Shown one piece after another: positions 1-7,638 of a stretch of DNA of 48,685 nt (within the stretch, counting starts at the first letter, position 1; every line of letters begins with the position of its first letter). Under the pieces are notes generated by a model. It had not been told where the DNA came from. It saw only the letters and a program-made list of their open reading frames with translations, and did no database searches. Both the position numbers and the translations under genes were made by a program. The DNA is taken from assembly GCA_028282905.1 (NCBI GenBank), contig JANQGW010000046.1, forward strand, positions 1 to 48,685, in the 5' to 3' direction. This stretch comes from Sedimentisphaerales bacterium (GTDB lineage: Bacteria; Planctomycetota; Phycisphaerae; Sedimentisphaerales; Anaerohalosphaeraceae).

Positions 1-193
1 TCGTGAAATCCTTTCCACAGTGTATTCAAAAAGCTAAATTGTCCTATTCCTTGTATCGGCATACACTTATCTTATGATTCAATGTTTTCTACAGAGCAAG
101 TTAATATTTGAATTTTCAGCCGAAATCACCTCTGATTTTCGTAACATTTGAGTAGAAAATGTACACCAAAGTGATCACCACAATCTGGACAAC

Positions 194-221
194 ATGTTAA
201 ACATGTGTATAATGTTAAACA
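194..221. repeat. Pair of 10-bp direct repeats upstream of recombinase remnant
   Basis: ATGTTAAACA occurs at 194-203 and again at 212-221. The first copy also forms part of a palindrome (ACATGT-TAA-ACATGT, 192-206). Short direct repeats beside a tyrosine-recombinase gene can be arm-type binding sites, but nothing here proves that. The stretch 1-422 otherwise holds only a tRNA fragment at 310-335 and an imperfect hairpin near 120-140; I see no gene in it. Confidence 0.35.
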
Positions 222-309
222 GAAAATAATAATCGTAACGTGTTTTATTACTTTAAGTTACAGTATTTTCAATAGTTTATGATTTTGGAATGAGAAGGGC
301 ATTTGACCT

Positions 310-335
310 CTCATAACCCGGAGGTCGTTGGTTCG
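310..335 (+). other. tRNA-fMet internal fragment, possible recombinase attachment-site remnant
   Basis: Twenty-six bases match the run from anticodon loop to T-loop of a bacterial initiator tRNA. They begin with the CAU-containing loop CTCATAA, continue with CCCGG, then the variable loop AGGTC, then GTTGG and TTCG. The 5' half, the rest of the T-arm and the acceptor stem are absent, so this is not a functional tRNA. Tyrosine recombinases often integrate at the anticodon- or T-loop of tRNA genes, and a decayed recombinase gene of this class starts about 90 bases downstream. An att-site scar is therefore the most economical reading. A chance match is unlikely but cannot be excluded by eye. Confidence 0.5.
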
Positions 336-422
336 CGGTGATTTGATTAAATTTTGGGGAGTCTAATGGCTTTAATAACCATTTACCCATTGTTACGTAT
401 AATGATCATAAGCTGATACAAC

Positions 423-1132
423 ATGGTTGCTTGTGATCTACACATCCGAAACTCTTCTTTCAATTTACACATCAGCAACTTAAAAGCAATGTTTCACTGG
501 GCAAAGATAAATGATGTTCTAAAGGATATCCCCAACATTGATGTTATTAGTAGGAGCAGCAAGGTCGTCAACAGACAACGCAGGATCTTTATCCATGAGG
601 AAATCAATAAAATACTAGCAGTAGCTGATACTCAAATGAAAGCGATGATTTGGTTGGGATTGAACTGTGGATTTGGATGTACTGATTGCTCAGAGCTTCA
701 ATAGAAGCACTTAGATCTTGTCAATGCCAGGGTTGTATTTCCCAGAGATTTACCTTTATGGCCGGAGATAGTTAATGCATTGAAAGCTGTTTCTAAAGAA
801 GGGAATTTAGTCTTCTATGCTGCCAGAGGGAATCCATTTGTTCGGAATACCCTAAAGTTGATACTGATGGTCATGAGAAATATTCTCCGACCAATTCGAT
901 TGCCACAAAGTTTGTCAGACTGATTTAAAAGGTGGGGCTTGATGTTCTAAAGGGAGCTGGCTTTTATCGTTCACGAAGAACGGCGGCGACCTTGGCAGCT
1001 CGGTCAGGTGATCCATTTGCCGTCTAGCGGCTCCTTGGCCATGTCAATTTGCTCATGGCTACCCGGTATGTTCAGGATGTTTCAAAGCAGACAGATGATG
1101 TGGTCAAAAAGAGTAGAAAGTATATCATGTAG
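423..1132 (+). pseudogene. Decayed tyrosine recombinase (integrase), copy 1
   Basis: This is a degenerate copy of the recombinase at 4851-5990. Similarity begins in the middle of the SAM-like core-binding domain (SNLKAMFHWAKINDVLK) and continues through the catalytic domain; the first ~140 codons are missing. Damage visible against copy 2: Trp to TAG at 702-704; a 21-base deletion near 746 between short AGAG repeats, which removes the KTG region; a one-base deletion near 853 that shifts the frame; in-frame TAA near 925; and Gln to TAG near 1025. The C-terminal block with the Arg/His/Tyr region is still recognisable at 960-1132. It cannot make an active enzyme. It marks the left edge of the first zinc-type module, as copy 2 does for the second. 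Confidence 0.85.
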
Positions 1133-1203
1133 AGTCAGCTATCCTGTCAATTGCTTTATCAAACGGGCTTTTAGGTAAAATATGTGTTCTTTCAAGTGCA
1201 AAA

Positions 1204-1237
1204 GACGGAGAATTAAGATTTGCCAAAATTCTCCGTT
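1204..1237 (-). terminator. Probable rho-independent terminator of the first module
   Basis: A perfect stem, CGGAGAATT (1206-1214) with AATTCTCCG (1227-1235), has a 12-base loop. On the minus strand the stem is followed by TCTTTT, as expected for a terminator just after the stop of the minus-strand dockerin gene at 1255. It also separates that gene from the decayed recombinase. Confidence 0.65.
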
Positions 1238-1254
1238 TGAATTTGCTATGACCG

Positions 1255-2094
1255 CTATTGTGGAGACAACCAGTTTTGAGCCAGCATGGAAAAGTCCAGA
1301 AAGTTGACACCATAATCCCGGTTAATGTCGGCTCTGTCAAACATATCAATCTTAGCCTGACCGTAGGTGTTATATTCTGTCGATTCAGGAAGTGAGAGCC
1401 AGAAAAAGGCGAGTTTTTCCAGATCAAGTAAGTTTACGCTGCCATCGACATAGATGTCGCCAGGGATAGGTTGGCTGCCAAAGACAACTGTAATGGGTTC
1501 ACTCGGACAATACCCGGTTTCCGGAGGCCCGGGATTATAAAAAGCGTCATAGACGCGAAAGGTAATCCAATGCGGCTGAGTGTCGGGGGCTAGGTAGTAA
1601 AGGTGCATATGGCCCGTTGAGCCTGAAACGTTACTGTGATTGAATGCATCATTTGGACTAGTCAATACAGGGTCACCGCCAAGGGAGATATACGCCTCAA
1701 AATCGGGAGAGATATCGAGACACTCGACCATGATGCGATAGTCTACGTCTTTTACACCGACCAAGCACCGATTAGGGTCTTCAAACTGAAAAACACCGGC
1801 TTCATCGGGGTGGTGGAACTGCCCGAAGCCTGGTTCGGCAATATAGTGTTTGTCGCCGAAGGGAAAGAGGGGATAGTGCCAATGAAGCCAAGTGTGCTGA
1901 TCACGGTTGTTTGGATCGGATCGGCGGTAGAGATCGGTGGTGTCAATGATAAGTACATTGTCATCCAAAGTATTTGGCTCATTATCGGGATTGCATCCGA
2001 TGACGAGATGATCGAAAGGGCAGGCTGCCTGCAAAGAGCCGGATAAGAGGAAAGACAGGCAGAGAAATATAATTGATATAAGTATTCTTTTCAT
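1255..2094 (-). CDS. Secreted His-rich protein with dockerin-like C-terminus (module 1)
   Basis: A 279-residue exported protein. Residues 1-23 are a signal peptide (hydrophobic core, cleavage near LQA-AC). The N-terminal body has a stretch like the start of the PEP-CTERM neighbour at 2952 (VIGCNPDNEPNTLDDN versus VHIGRNMDQTTGTADDN), so the two are probably paralogues. His-rich segments follow (HTWLHWHY, FGQFHHPDEAG, GHMHLYY) and could bind metal. The C-terminus carries two EF-hand-like dockerin repeats (GDIYVDGSVNLLDLEKLAFF and ADINRDYGVNFLDFSMLAQN), usually calcium-dependent docking modules; no cohesin is seen in the window. It is the last gene of a minus-strand series starting at the Fur-family gene at 4600. 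A role in zinc capture at the cell surface is inferred from His content and regulator linkage only. Confidence 0.8.
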   Translation of the reverse strand: MKRILISIIFLCLSFLLSGSLQAACPFDHLVIGCNPDNEPNTLDDNVLIIDTTDLYRRSDPNNRDQHTWLHWHYPLFPFGDKHYIAEPGFGQFHHPDEAGVFQFEDPNRCLVGVKDVDYRIMVECLDISPDFEAYISLGGDPVLTSPNDAFNHSNVSGSTGHMHLYYLAPDTQPHWITFRVYDAFYNPGPPETGYCPSEPITVVFGSQPIPGDIYVDGSVNLLDLEKLAFFWLSLPESTEYNTYGQAKIDMFDRADINRDYGVNFLDFSMLAQNWLSPQ

Positions 2095-2117
2095 ACTATT
2101 TCCTTATTATCAAATAA

Positions 2118-2891
2118 TTACTTAATCACATTATAGAGCCAGTCGGGCCATGTCGGTGCCGAATCCGGCAGCCAATAGCAGTGTCCTTCCTTATTATATG
2201 TTTCCAGGATTAGAAGTGTCTCGGCGTGTCCATCGAGGAACAGGTAGTTGCTAACTCCATCGTATCCGCCGGGTTGGCTTGAATCAGCACGACGGTTATG
2301 TCGATTCCAGCCGACTTCCCCTTTGGCCAGGTCCAGGTTGCCCATCCAGTATTCCGGGTGGCAATGGTCCTCAGAAGTCCAGGAATTCGGCGATTCATAG
2401 ATCCAGATGCAGTAACGGGGGCTGTGGACATTGGCAACTTTATTGAAGTCAGTCGTATGATATGTACTGTCACGGTCCAGCAAAGGATTAAGCCCGTAGC
2501 TGCTCCAGCGATAACCCGAAGGGATTGGATCGCGCAGGCTATTCCAATCCAAAAACGGATCTTTACTACTGTCAGAAGGACACCGGAACAGCAGGTCATC
2601 CTCTACATATTGTGACAAGATAAATAGCCAGAATTTTTTGGGGTCGCTTAGATGGCATGAACTGGAAGGCAGACGTCCATCTTCGGCCATCAGGTAGCAC
2701 TGCATCGCAATGCCCGTTTGCCTCAGGTTGCTGAAACAGACCGTTTTTCGGGCGGCCTCTTTAGCTTTACGCAGGGCTGGCAGAAGGACCAATATCAATA
2801 CCCCAATGACAGCAATAACAACAAGCAGTTCAATGAGTGTAAATGCCCCACTACCGGGGCGGTTTTTTCCGCCCCGGCAGGAGGTTTTCAT
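2118..2891 (-). CDS. Type II pseudopilin-like protein (module 1)
   Basis: Shows the prepilin N-terminus: a short basic leader, then [14 protein letters not shown], the site cleaved and methylated by prepilin peptidase, and a ~20-residue hydrophobic helix. The globular part ends with the planctomycete pattern [17 protein letters not shown] (H-X9-DG type). The start is placed at the ATG giving MKTSCRGGK; an upstream ATG at 2939 would give a 16-residue longer leader. It sits 23 bases upstream of the dockerin gene and 60 bases after the PEP-CTERM gene, on the same strand. Such pseudopilins belong to type II secretion or related envelope machinery; the specific substrate is unknown. Together with its two neighbours it forms the trio seen four times in this window. 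Confidence 0.85.
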   Translation of the reverse strand: MKTSCRGGKNRPGSGAFTLIELLVVIAVIGVLILVLLPALRKAKEAARKTVCFSNLRQTGIAMQCYLMAEDGRLPSSSCHLSDPKKFWLFILSQYVEDDLLFRCPSDSSKDPFLDWNSLRDPIPSGYRWSSYGLNPLLDRDSTYHTTDFNKVANVHSPRYCIWIYESPNSWTSEDHCHPEYWMGNLDLAKGEVGWNRHNRRADSSQPGGYDGVSNYLFLDGHAETLLILETYNKEGHCYWLPDSAPTWPDWLYNVIK

Positions 2892-2951
2892 TAGACAATC
2901 CGTCTTTTCTGTTTTCAAGGTGACTTCCTTTATGTCCATGAAAAAAGAAAT

Positions 2952-3692
2952 CTATTTAATTCTCCGTTTCCGCAACAGAGAAAGAGAACCCAATGCCGTC
3001 AGTAACAGCGTGGCCGGTTCGGGAACGGCTTCAAAGCGAAGTGTGTAAGCTTCCGAATCGCTAAAAATTCCGTTATCATCAAAAGCGCTGAGTGTGGCAT
3101 AGAATGTATCGCCGATATTCACACCTGCTCCGTCAACTACGAAGAGAACATGATGATGCAATCCCCATGCGCCAAGTTCACCGTTTTCGTTTGCTTTGTC
3201 ATCAAACCAGAGAGTTGGAAAAACGACTTGATCTCCGTCGTTAATAAGAAGAGACCCAAGCGTGTCCTCATCAAGAAACTGCATTTCAGCTGAAGCACTA
3301 ACCCGTTCGATACCGATTGACCAATCCGGTGATATTGATTCGTCAGTGCCGCCAAGCTGCCAGTTACCATGGGGAGGATGAGCCGAATGGAAACATGCCA
3401 TATATTCACAGAGATATTTCCCCGCAAGAAGGCCGCTGTCCTGATAAACCAGTTTTAGCGGTTCGGCTGTCATATCATAGGGACTGGAGGCCTCTCCCCA
3501 CTGCGGGAAGTTGGGCCAATAATTTTCTGGCTGCATTGAAGTCGGCATGCCGAAGAGAAATAGTTGATTATCATCGGCGGTTCCGGTTGTCTGATCCATA
3601 TTTCTGCCGATATGAACGTGGGCATGGGCCCAAACCACATGCGTTGCTGCCAACACCGTAAGTATAGTGAAAATGTATATTTTGCGATTCAT
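2952..3692 (-). CDS. PEP-CTERM surface protein with N-terminal HAHVHIG motif (module 1)
   Basis: 246 residues from the ATG at 3692, chosen because MNRKIYIFTIL begins a clean signal peptide ending near VWA-HA; the frame is open back to 3758. The mature N-terminus starts at once with HAHVHIGRN, then DDNQLFLFG; further His clusters are ACFHSAHPPHGNW and WGLHHHVLF. The C-terminus is a standard PEP-CTERM tail: VPEPATLLLTALGSLSLL followed by RKRRIK, recognised by exosortase for envelope anchoring (no exosortase gene in this window). A Zur-repressed PEP-CTERM family is known in cyanobacteria (all3515 family); whether this belongs to it needs a profile search. Location between the Zur-like gene and the pseudopilin suggests a zinc-starvation surface protein. 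Confidence 0.8.
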   Translation of the reverse strand: MNRKIYIFTILTVLAATHVVWAHAHVHIGRNMDQTTGTADDNQLFLFGMPTSMQPENYWPNFPQWGEASSPYDMTAEPLKLVYQDSGLLAGKYLCEYMACFHSAHPPHGNWQLGGTDESISPDWSIGIERVSASAEMQFLDEDTLGSLLINDGDQVVFPTLWFDDKANENGELGAWGLHHHVLFVVDGAGVNIGDTFYATLSAFDDNGIFSDSEAYTLRFEAVPEPATLLLTALGSLSLLRKRRIK

Positions 3693-3806
3693 TTTGTCAT
3701 CTTTCTTCTTGATATAGGAAATTTCGTATTGACGCCGAAAGAACAATCTCGTACGCATCGCACGAAGATTGTTTCCGGCAAACAGGTTTAAAAATTAAAG
3801 AAAATA

Positions 3807-4172
3807 TTAAGAAGATTGGACACAGGGTGGCCCGCGGGCATCGGCGATGCCGGGTGTGTTTTGTTTGATGATTTGATATTGAATGTCGCATGCCTGCGGC
3901 GGCTGTTCACTGACAAGGACGGCGTGTGCTTGCGTGATGTTTAGATATTTCCCTCCCGGGCCAAACAGAACTTGGCAGATCAAACAGTTATCGTGGTCAT
4001 GCGGTGCTGGTGAGTCATCATCATGTTCATGGTTACTGTCATGGTCGCAGGCCTGACATGCCGTTTGCGGCAGCAAATGGATCGCCAGCAGCACATTGGT
4101 CGCAATCAGCCCAATCGCCATGAAAGCGGCTGTCATCGCCAATAAATGGAATGTTCGCGTTAGTTTGTGCAC
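3807..4172 (-). CDS. Short His/Cys-rich membrane protein, DUF2946-like (module 1)
   Basis: About 121 residues. One N-terminal membrane segment (HLLAMTAAFMAIGLIATNVLLA) is followed by a metal-ligand-rich segment (CQACDHDSNHEHDDD, PHDHDNCLIC) and a C-terminal ADARGPP motif. This arrangement (single helix, His run, CxxC, ARGPP ending) resembles DUF2946-type small proteins. The gene overlaps the end of the Fur-family gene at 4160, suggesting translational coupling. Start choice is uncertain: a GTG at 4172 and a TTG at 4181 are both conserved in the paralogue at 8445; GTG is preferred because the AAGGA upstream is better spaced. It may hold or pass on zinc at the outer face of the membrane; this is inference. 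Confidence 0.7.
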   Translation of the reverse strand: MHKLTRTFHLLAMTAAFMAIGLIATNVLLAIHLLPQTACQACDHDSNHEHDDDSPAPHDHDNCLICQVLFGPGGKYLNITQAHAVLVSEQPPQACDIQYQIIKQNTPGIADARGPPCVQSS

Positions 4173-4600
4173 TTGGAACAAATTCCTTCAATATGAATTT
4201 GATGCCGTTGCAGAACGAAACCCTTTGGAAGAGGAAGGATATCAGCTCTTACATCGCTCAGGCATTGTGTTTGTCCACACCGACGGCAGGTGAAAAGCGG
4301 ATGACAGCATTGAGTGTCGCAGTTGTGGGCAAGTTCATAGTGCTGGCTGCGATTTTCCAGAAAGGCTTCATAAACCAGTCCTTTTTCGACCAGTTGTGCT
4401 AGAGTGCGGTAGATCGTAGTCTTGTTGGGCGCTGATTCATCGATAGCCTTTGCTATCTGGTTCTGTGTCAGGGGAACAGGTGTTTTCAGCAATACGTCAA
4501 GAATCGCCACCCGAAATTGGGTGCGACGAATCGAAGCAGACTCCAGAAAATCAATCGCTTTTTTTTGCATCGGGGCCGTGATTTTGTTGAATAATTCCAT
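4160..4600 (-). CDS. Fur-family metalloregulator, Zur-like (module 1)
   Basis: 146 residues. Winged-helix domain: SIRRTQFRVAILDVLL, then the recognition region APNKTTIYRTLAQLVEKGLV. The dimerisation and metal domain has YELAHNC, HPLFTCRRCGQTQC and a terminal CSKC, giving the two CxxC pairs of a structural zinc site plus His ligands. In length and motifs it is Zur- or PerR-like rather than classical Fur. The first residues (MELFNKI) match not the paralogous regulator at 8780 but the start of the membrane protein at 9171-10031, so this copy seems to carry a leader left by a deletion. It is the first gene after the palindromic promoter at 4639-4667 and likely represses its own operon when zinc is sufficient. 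Confidence 0.88.
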   Translation of the reverse strand: MELFNKITAPMQKKAIDFLESASIRRTQFRVAILDVLLKTPVPLTQNQIAKAIDESAPNKTTIYRTLAQLVEKGLVYEAFLENRSQHYELAHNCDTQCCHPLFTCRRCGQTQCLSDVRADILPLPKGFVLQRHQIHIEGICSKCTN

Positions 4601-4638
4601 ATATTTATTCCATACAATCTGAAAGACTTAGGGATGTG

Positions 4639-4667
4639 ATTTTACGATATATGCAACTTGGTTGCAA
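4639..4667 (-). promoter_or_regulatory. Promoter with TGCAA-N5-TTGCA palindrome, probable Zur-type operator
   Basis: On the minus strand, TTGCAA (-35, 4662-4667) and TAAAAT (-10, 4639-4644) are 17 bases apart. The -35 and spacer are covered by the perfect palindrome TGCAACTTGGTTGCA apart from its central base (4652-4666). The same promoter and palindrome precede module 2 at 10057-10085. An operator over the -35 is typical of Fur-family repression. Confidence 0.65.
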
Positions 4668-4850
4668 GAATAAAATAGATATTTTACGTCTCATACCCTA
4701 CCGTTTTGCTATGAAAACTGGAAAATAATAGATTTCTAAGTAATCCTCACAATCTTAAATTAGGGGTGAATATTCAGGGCATGAAAAAGTAGACTGTAAC
4801 CTTAGTTTAAAATAGGTTTACAAGGGAGCGAGGGTTGGATCTCTGGTACA

Positions 4851-5990
4851 ATGACAGCTCAAAAAAGAAAAACTCGTTCAGATAAATTTCCGTTAACACG
4901 GCATGCAACCGGGCAGTATTGCAAAAAGATTCATGGCAAAACGTATTACTTTGGTTCTGATAAGCAGGAAGCACTACAACGATATATTGAACAAGCATCA
5001 TATTTGCATGGAAGCAATCATAATTCTCAAAAACCAGTTAACAATTCAATGACACTGAAACAGCTATGTGATATTTTCTTGAAATATCAATTGACCAAAG
5101 TGAAAGCCAATGCAATTACAGCCCAGCATTATAACGATCAGATCAGCAGTCTGAATATGCTCATATCCTTTCTTGGGCAAAGGCGTAGTGTCAAAGATAT
5201 TTCAACGCTTGATTTACAAAACTATAAGCGAAAATTACAGAAGCACTACAATAAATCAAGCCACCGTTTGAATCTGCATGTCAGCAATTTGAAAACATTA
5301 TTTCACTGGGCCAAGAAAAATAATGTTTTAAAATAAATCCCTAACATCGATGCTATTAGCAGGAGTAAAATCATCAATACGCAACGCAGGATTTTTAGCC
5401 ATGAGGAAATAAATAAGCTACTCGCAGTTGCTGATACTCAAATGAAAGCTATGATATGGTTGGGATTGAATTGTGGTTTTGGATGTACTGATTGCTCAGG
5501 TCTTCAGTGGAAGAACTTAGATCTTACTGGTGGTCGGGTAGCATTCCCCAGAGGGAAAACCGGCGTTTCGAGAGATTTGCCCCTATGGCCGGAAACAATT
5601 GAAGTCCTAAAAGCTGTTCCCAAGAAAGGTAAGCTGGTGTTCTATACGTCCAGAGGGAATCCGTTTGTGAGAGATGCCGTTAAAATTGATACGAACGGCA
5701 ATGAGAAGTATTGTCCGATCAACTCGATTGCCACAAAGTTTGCCAGGCTAATAAAAAGAGCGGACCTTGATGTTCCAAAAGGAACCGGCTTTTATAGCTT
5801 ACGCAGAACCGCGGCTACCTTAGCCGCCCGGTCAGGCGATCCATTTGCTGTTCAACGGCTGCTTGGTCATGCAAATTTGCTCATGGCCACGCGATATGTT
5901 CAGGATGTTTCAAAGCAGACAGATGAAGTTGTTGGAAAAAGCAGAAAATATATAATACGGAGCAGGTCTGAAAAATCCTGCTCCGTATAA
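4851..5990 (+). pseudogene. Tyrosine recombinase (integrase), copy 2, interrupted by one in-frame TAA
   Basis: From ATG 4851 to the stop at 5990 the frame is open except for a TAA at 5334-5336, after NNVLK; copy 1 has an Asp codon there. The two halves (161 and about 217 codons) lie in the same frame. Residues 1-45 look like an Arm-type DNA-binding region, followed by the core-binding domain and the catalytic domain: LGLNCGFGCTDCSGLQW, the KTG strand (FPRGKTGVSRDLPLWP), YSLRRTAATLAARSG (Arg II), LLGHANLLMATRYV (His and Tyr nucleophile). The usual first catalytic Arg (GLR.SEL) aligns with Gly in CGFGCTD, so activity is doubtful even without the stop. A second ATG at 5442 could make a catalytic-domain fragment. 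It stands at the left edge of module 2. Confidence 0.82.
5955..5988. terminator. Bidirectional hairpin between recombinase and PEP-CTERM gene
   Basis: ATACGGAGCAGG (5955-5966) pairs perfectly over 12 bp with CCTGCTCCGTAT (5977-5988), with a 10-base loop. It overlaps the last codons of the plus-strand recombinase and follows the minus-strand PEP-CTERM gene ending at 6001, so it can terminate both converging transcripts, although neither side has a long T run. Confidence 0.55.
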
Positions 5991-6000
5991 CATCAGAATA

Positions 6001-6717
6001 CTACTTTTTTCTTTTTCTTAACAACGCGACTCCTCCGAGAGCCAATAAAGACAATGTTGCCGGTTCAGGAATAACGTTGAAAGTGAAGGTATCAGTAGCT
6101 GTTTCGAGTAATCCTGATGTTGCATTAGTCGCCGAAACTTCAAATGTAACATCATATACGCCAGCCGCTGAAAATCCGTAATTGAAGTGCTCATGGTCAT
6201 GTACATCGAGATCCATAACAATAGAATCCCCGTACCCATCGAAACTGGACATTTCAAATGTGGGAGTTCCTAAGGTAACGTTATACAAGCTAAAATGCCC
6301 CGGTCCGCTTACATTGATTAGCGTTAGGGTAAGCTCGTTACCGACCCAAGTTCCGAGCGTGACTTCTTCAGCACCAATTCCCAGGAAAGGAGATCCCAAG
6401 GTATCAGCATCGGTTTCGCTTTCCGGCAGCAGCCAGGTATCATCACCGGCACTGTTACCGATGAGGTCCCATGCTGCACCCGCAGGACGTGAGAACAATG
6501 TTGAATTTGGAACCACAATAGTGACATCGCCCGGTTCCAACTCACCCTCAACACCAGTCACACCGTCAATAACAGCTCCTTCGTGATAATGAAGATGCAG
6601 TTCCAGTTCGGTGCCTTCTCCAAGGCCCAAATCAGCGTGACCGCTGGTGAGATTTGCACCAAAAACGGTGTTCATTAAAAGCATTACTAATGTGATTGTA
6701 AAAAGTTTACTTTTCAT
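6001..6717 (-). CDS. PEP-CTERM surface protein, choice-of-anchor M-like (module 2)
   Basis: 238 residues. Signal peptide to about residue 20 (VFG-AN). The body follows the order I associate with the actinobacterial choice-of-anchor M (TIGR03769-type) surface domain: SGHADLG, then a His-rich HLHYHEGAV, then DTWLLPES, LGIGAEEV, INVSGPGHFSLYNV, and finally HDHEHFNYGFSAAGVYDVTF. In actinobacteria this domain goes with metal-type ABC transporters. The tail is VPEP-type (IPEPATLSLLALGGVALLRK). A good Shine-Dalgarno (AGGAG) precedes the ATG. It is the last gene of the minus-strand series from 10031. A zinc-binding surface protein is the best guess; it is unrelated in sequence to the PEP-CTERM protein of module 1. 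Confidence 0.8.
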   Translation of the reverse strand: MKSKLFTITLVMLLMNTVFGANLTSGHADLGLGEGTELELHLHYHEGAVIDGVTGVEGELEPGDVTIVVPNSTLFSRPAGAAWDLIGNSAGDDTWLLPESETDADTLGSPFLGIGAEEVTLGTWVGNELTLTLINVSGPGHFSLYNVTLGTPTFEMSSFDGYGDSIVMDLDVHDHEHFNYGFSAAGVYDVTFEVSATNATSGLLETATDTFTFNVIPEPATLSLLALGGVALLRKRKK

Positions 6718-6778
6718 CTTTATCTACTCCTGTTCAAATTAAGTATTCATTCAGTTTAATTGGTTAAACGTTTTTTGA

Positions 6779-7621
6779 TTATGGACATTCTGATCCAAAA
6801 GAACTGCCGCACTCAAGCCATTGACTTGCCATCAGTGCAAAATCTTTCAGGTTAACAATACAGTCGTCGTTTACGTCTGCGATTAACGAGTCGTCACACA
6901 GGTGATAAGTTGATACCTGGATGTCAACTTCGTATAGACCGGCTTTAGTGAACGTCCAGCTGTTATGAGCATGGTTTTTAACTTTGATATAGTAAACATC
7001 TTCGTCGGTAATTCCCCCGTCATAGGTCGAAAAAAATACGCTGGGAGTTGGCCCACTTTCCTGGAACATTGAAACATGTCCGCCCGCAGGACCGCGGACG
7101 TCGATCAGATTCACCTGGAGCCATTTTTGGAAACCTGTTGAATTTCCGGTCGGATCATTCGGATCCCACAGACACAGCTCATCTGTTTCAGCAGTGGCCA
7201 TATCCTGTGAATCAACTCCGGCAGAGCCCGGTTCGCTTTGGCTATGATACCAAAATGTTTCATCGGGACCAACGCCGACAAATTCCCATCCAGACGGAAC
7301 AGAACCAGCAAATGATTGAATGTGTCCTGCATCTAATGGGAATAAGGCATCCTCTTTTTCCACGCGAGTGTTGGCAGCCGGGAGATCTGTTAAAATATGG
7401 ATGTCCCAGCCGCTGCTGAACAACAGTGGAATCTCAATATCCGTGTGCGCCGCGGGAATCGTATGGGGGTGATCCGGATGAGGCAAGCTGATCTCTACGC
7501 CGAAGTAGAGAGTTACAACATCGCTGGAACTCAAAACACAGTTTGGGTTAGCATAGCCGTTGACTGCCCCGAATCCACAAAGAATTAAACAAGCCGTGAT
7601 TAAAAGGTTATTATTTAACAT
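6779..7621 (-). CDS. Secreted His-rich protein with dockerin-like repeat, choice-of-anchor M-like (module 2)
   Basis: 280 residues from ATG 7621 (Shine-Dalgarno GAGGAG six bases upstream; the longer GTG start lacks one). Signal peptide MLNNNLLITACLILCGFGAV. The body has LPHPDHPHTIPAAHTDIEIP near residue 45, FVGVGPDETFWYHSQ, DVRGPAGGHVSMFQ, VFFSTYDGG and HAHNSWTFTKAGLYEVDIQV. This is the same motif order as the neighbour at 6001, so the two are paralogous domains with different C-terminal anchors. The end is one dockerin-like repeat (ADVNDDCIVNLKDFALMASQ) with a short Cys-containing tail. The His clusters favour zinc. Downstream partner at 61 bp, upstream pseudopilin 17 bp away. Confidence 0.8.
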   Translation of the reverse strand: MLNNNLLITACLILCGFGAVNGYANPNCVLSSSDVVTLYFGVEISLPHPDHPHTIPAAHTDIEIPLLFSSGWDIHILTDLPAANTRVEKEDALFPLDAGHIQSFAGSVPSGWEFVGVGPDETFWYHSQSEPGSAGVDSQDMATAETDELCLWDPNDPTGNSTGFQKWLQVNLIDVRGPAGGHVSMFQESGPTPSVFFSTYDGGITDEDVYYIKVKNHAHNSWTFTKAGLYEVDIQVSTYHLCDDSLIADVNDDCIVNLKDFALMASQWLECGSSFGSECP

Positions 7622-7638
7622 GACCACTCCTCTTATAT

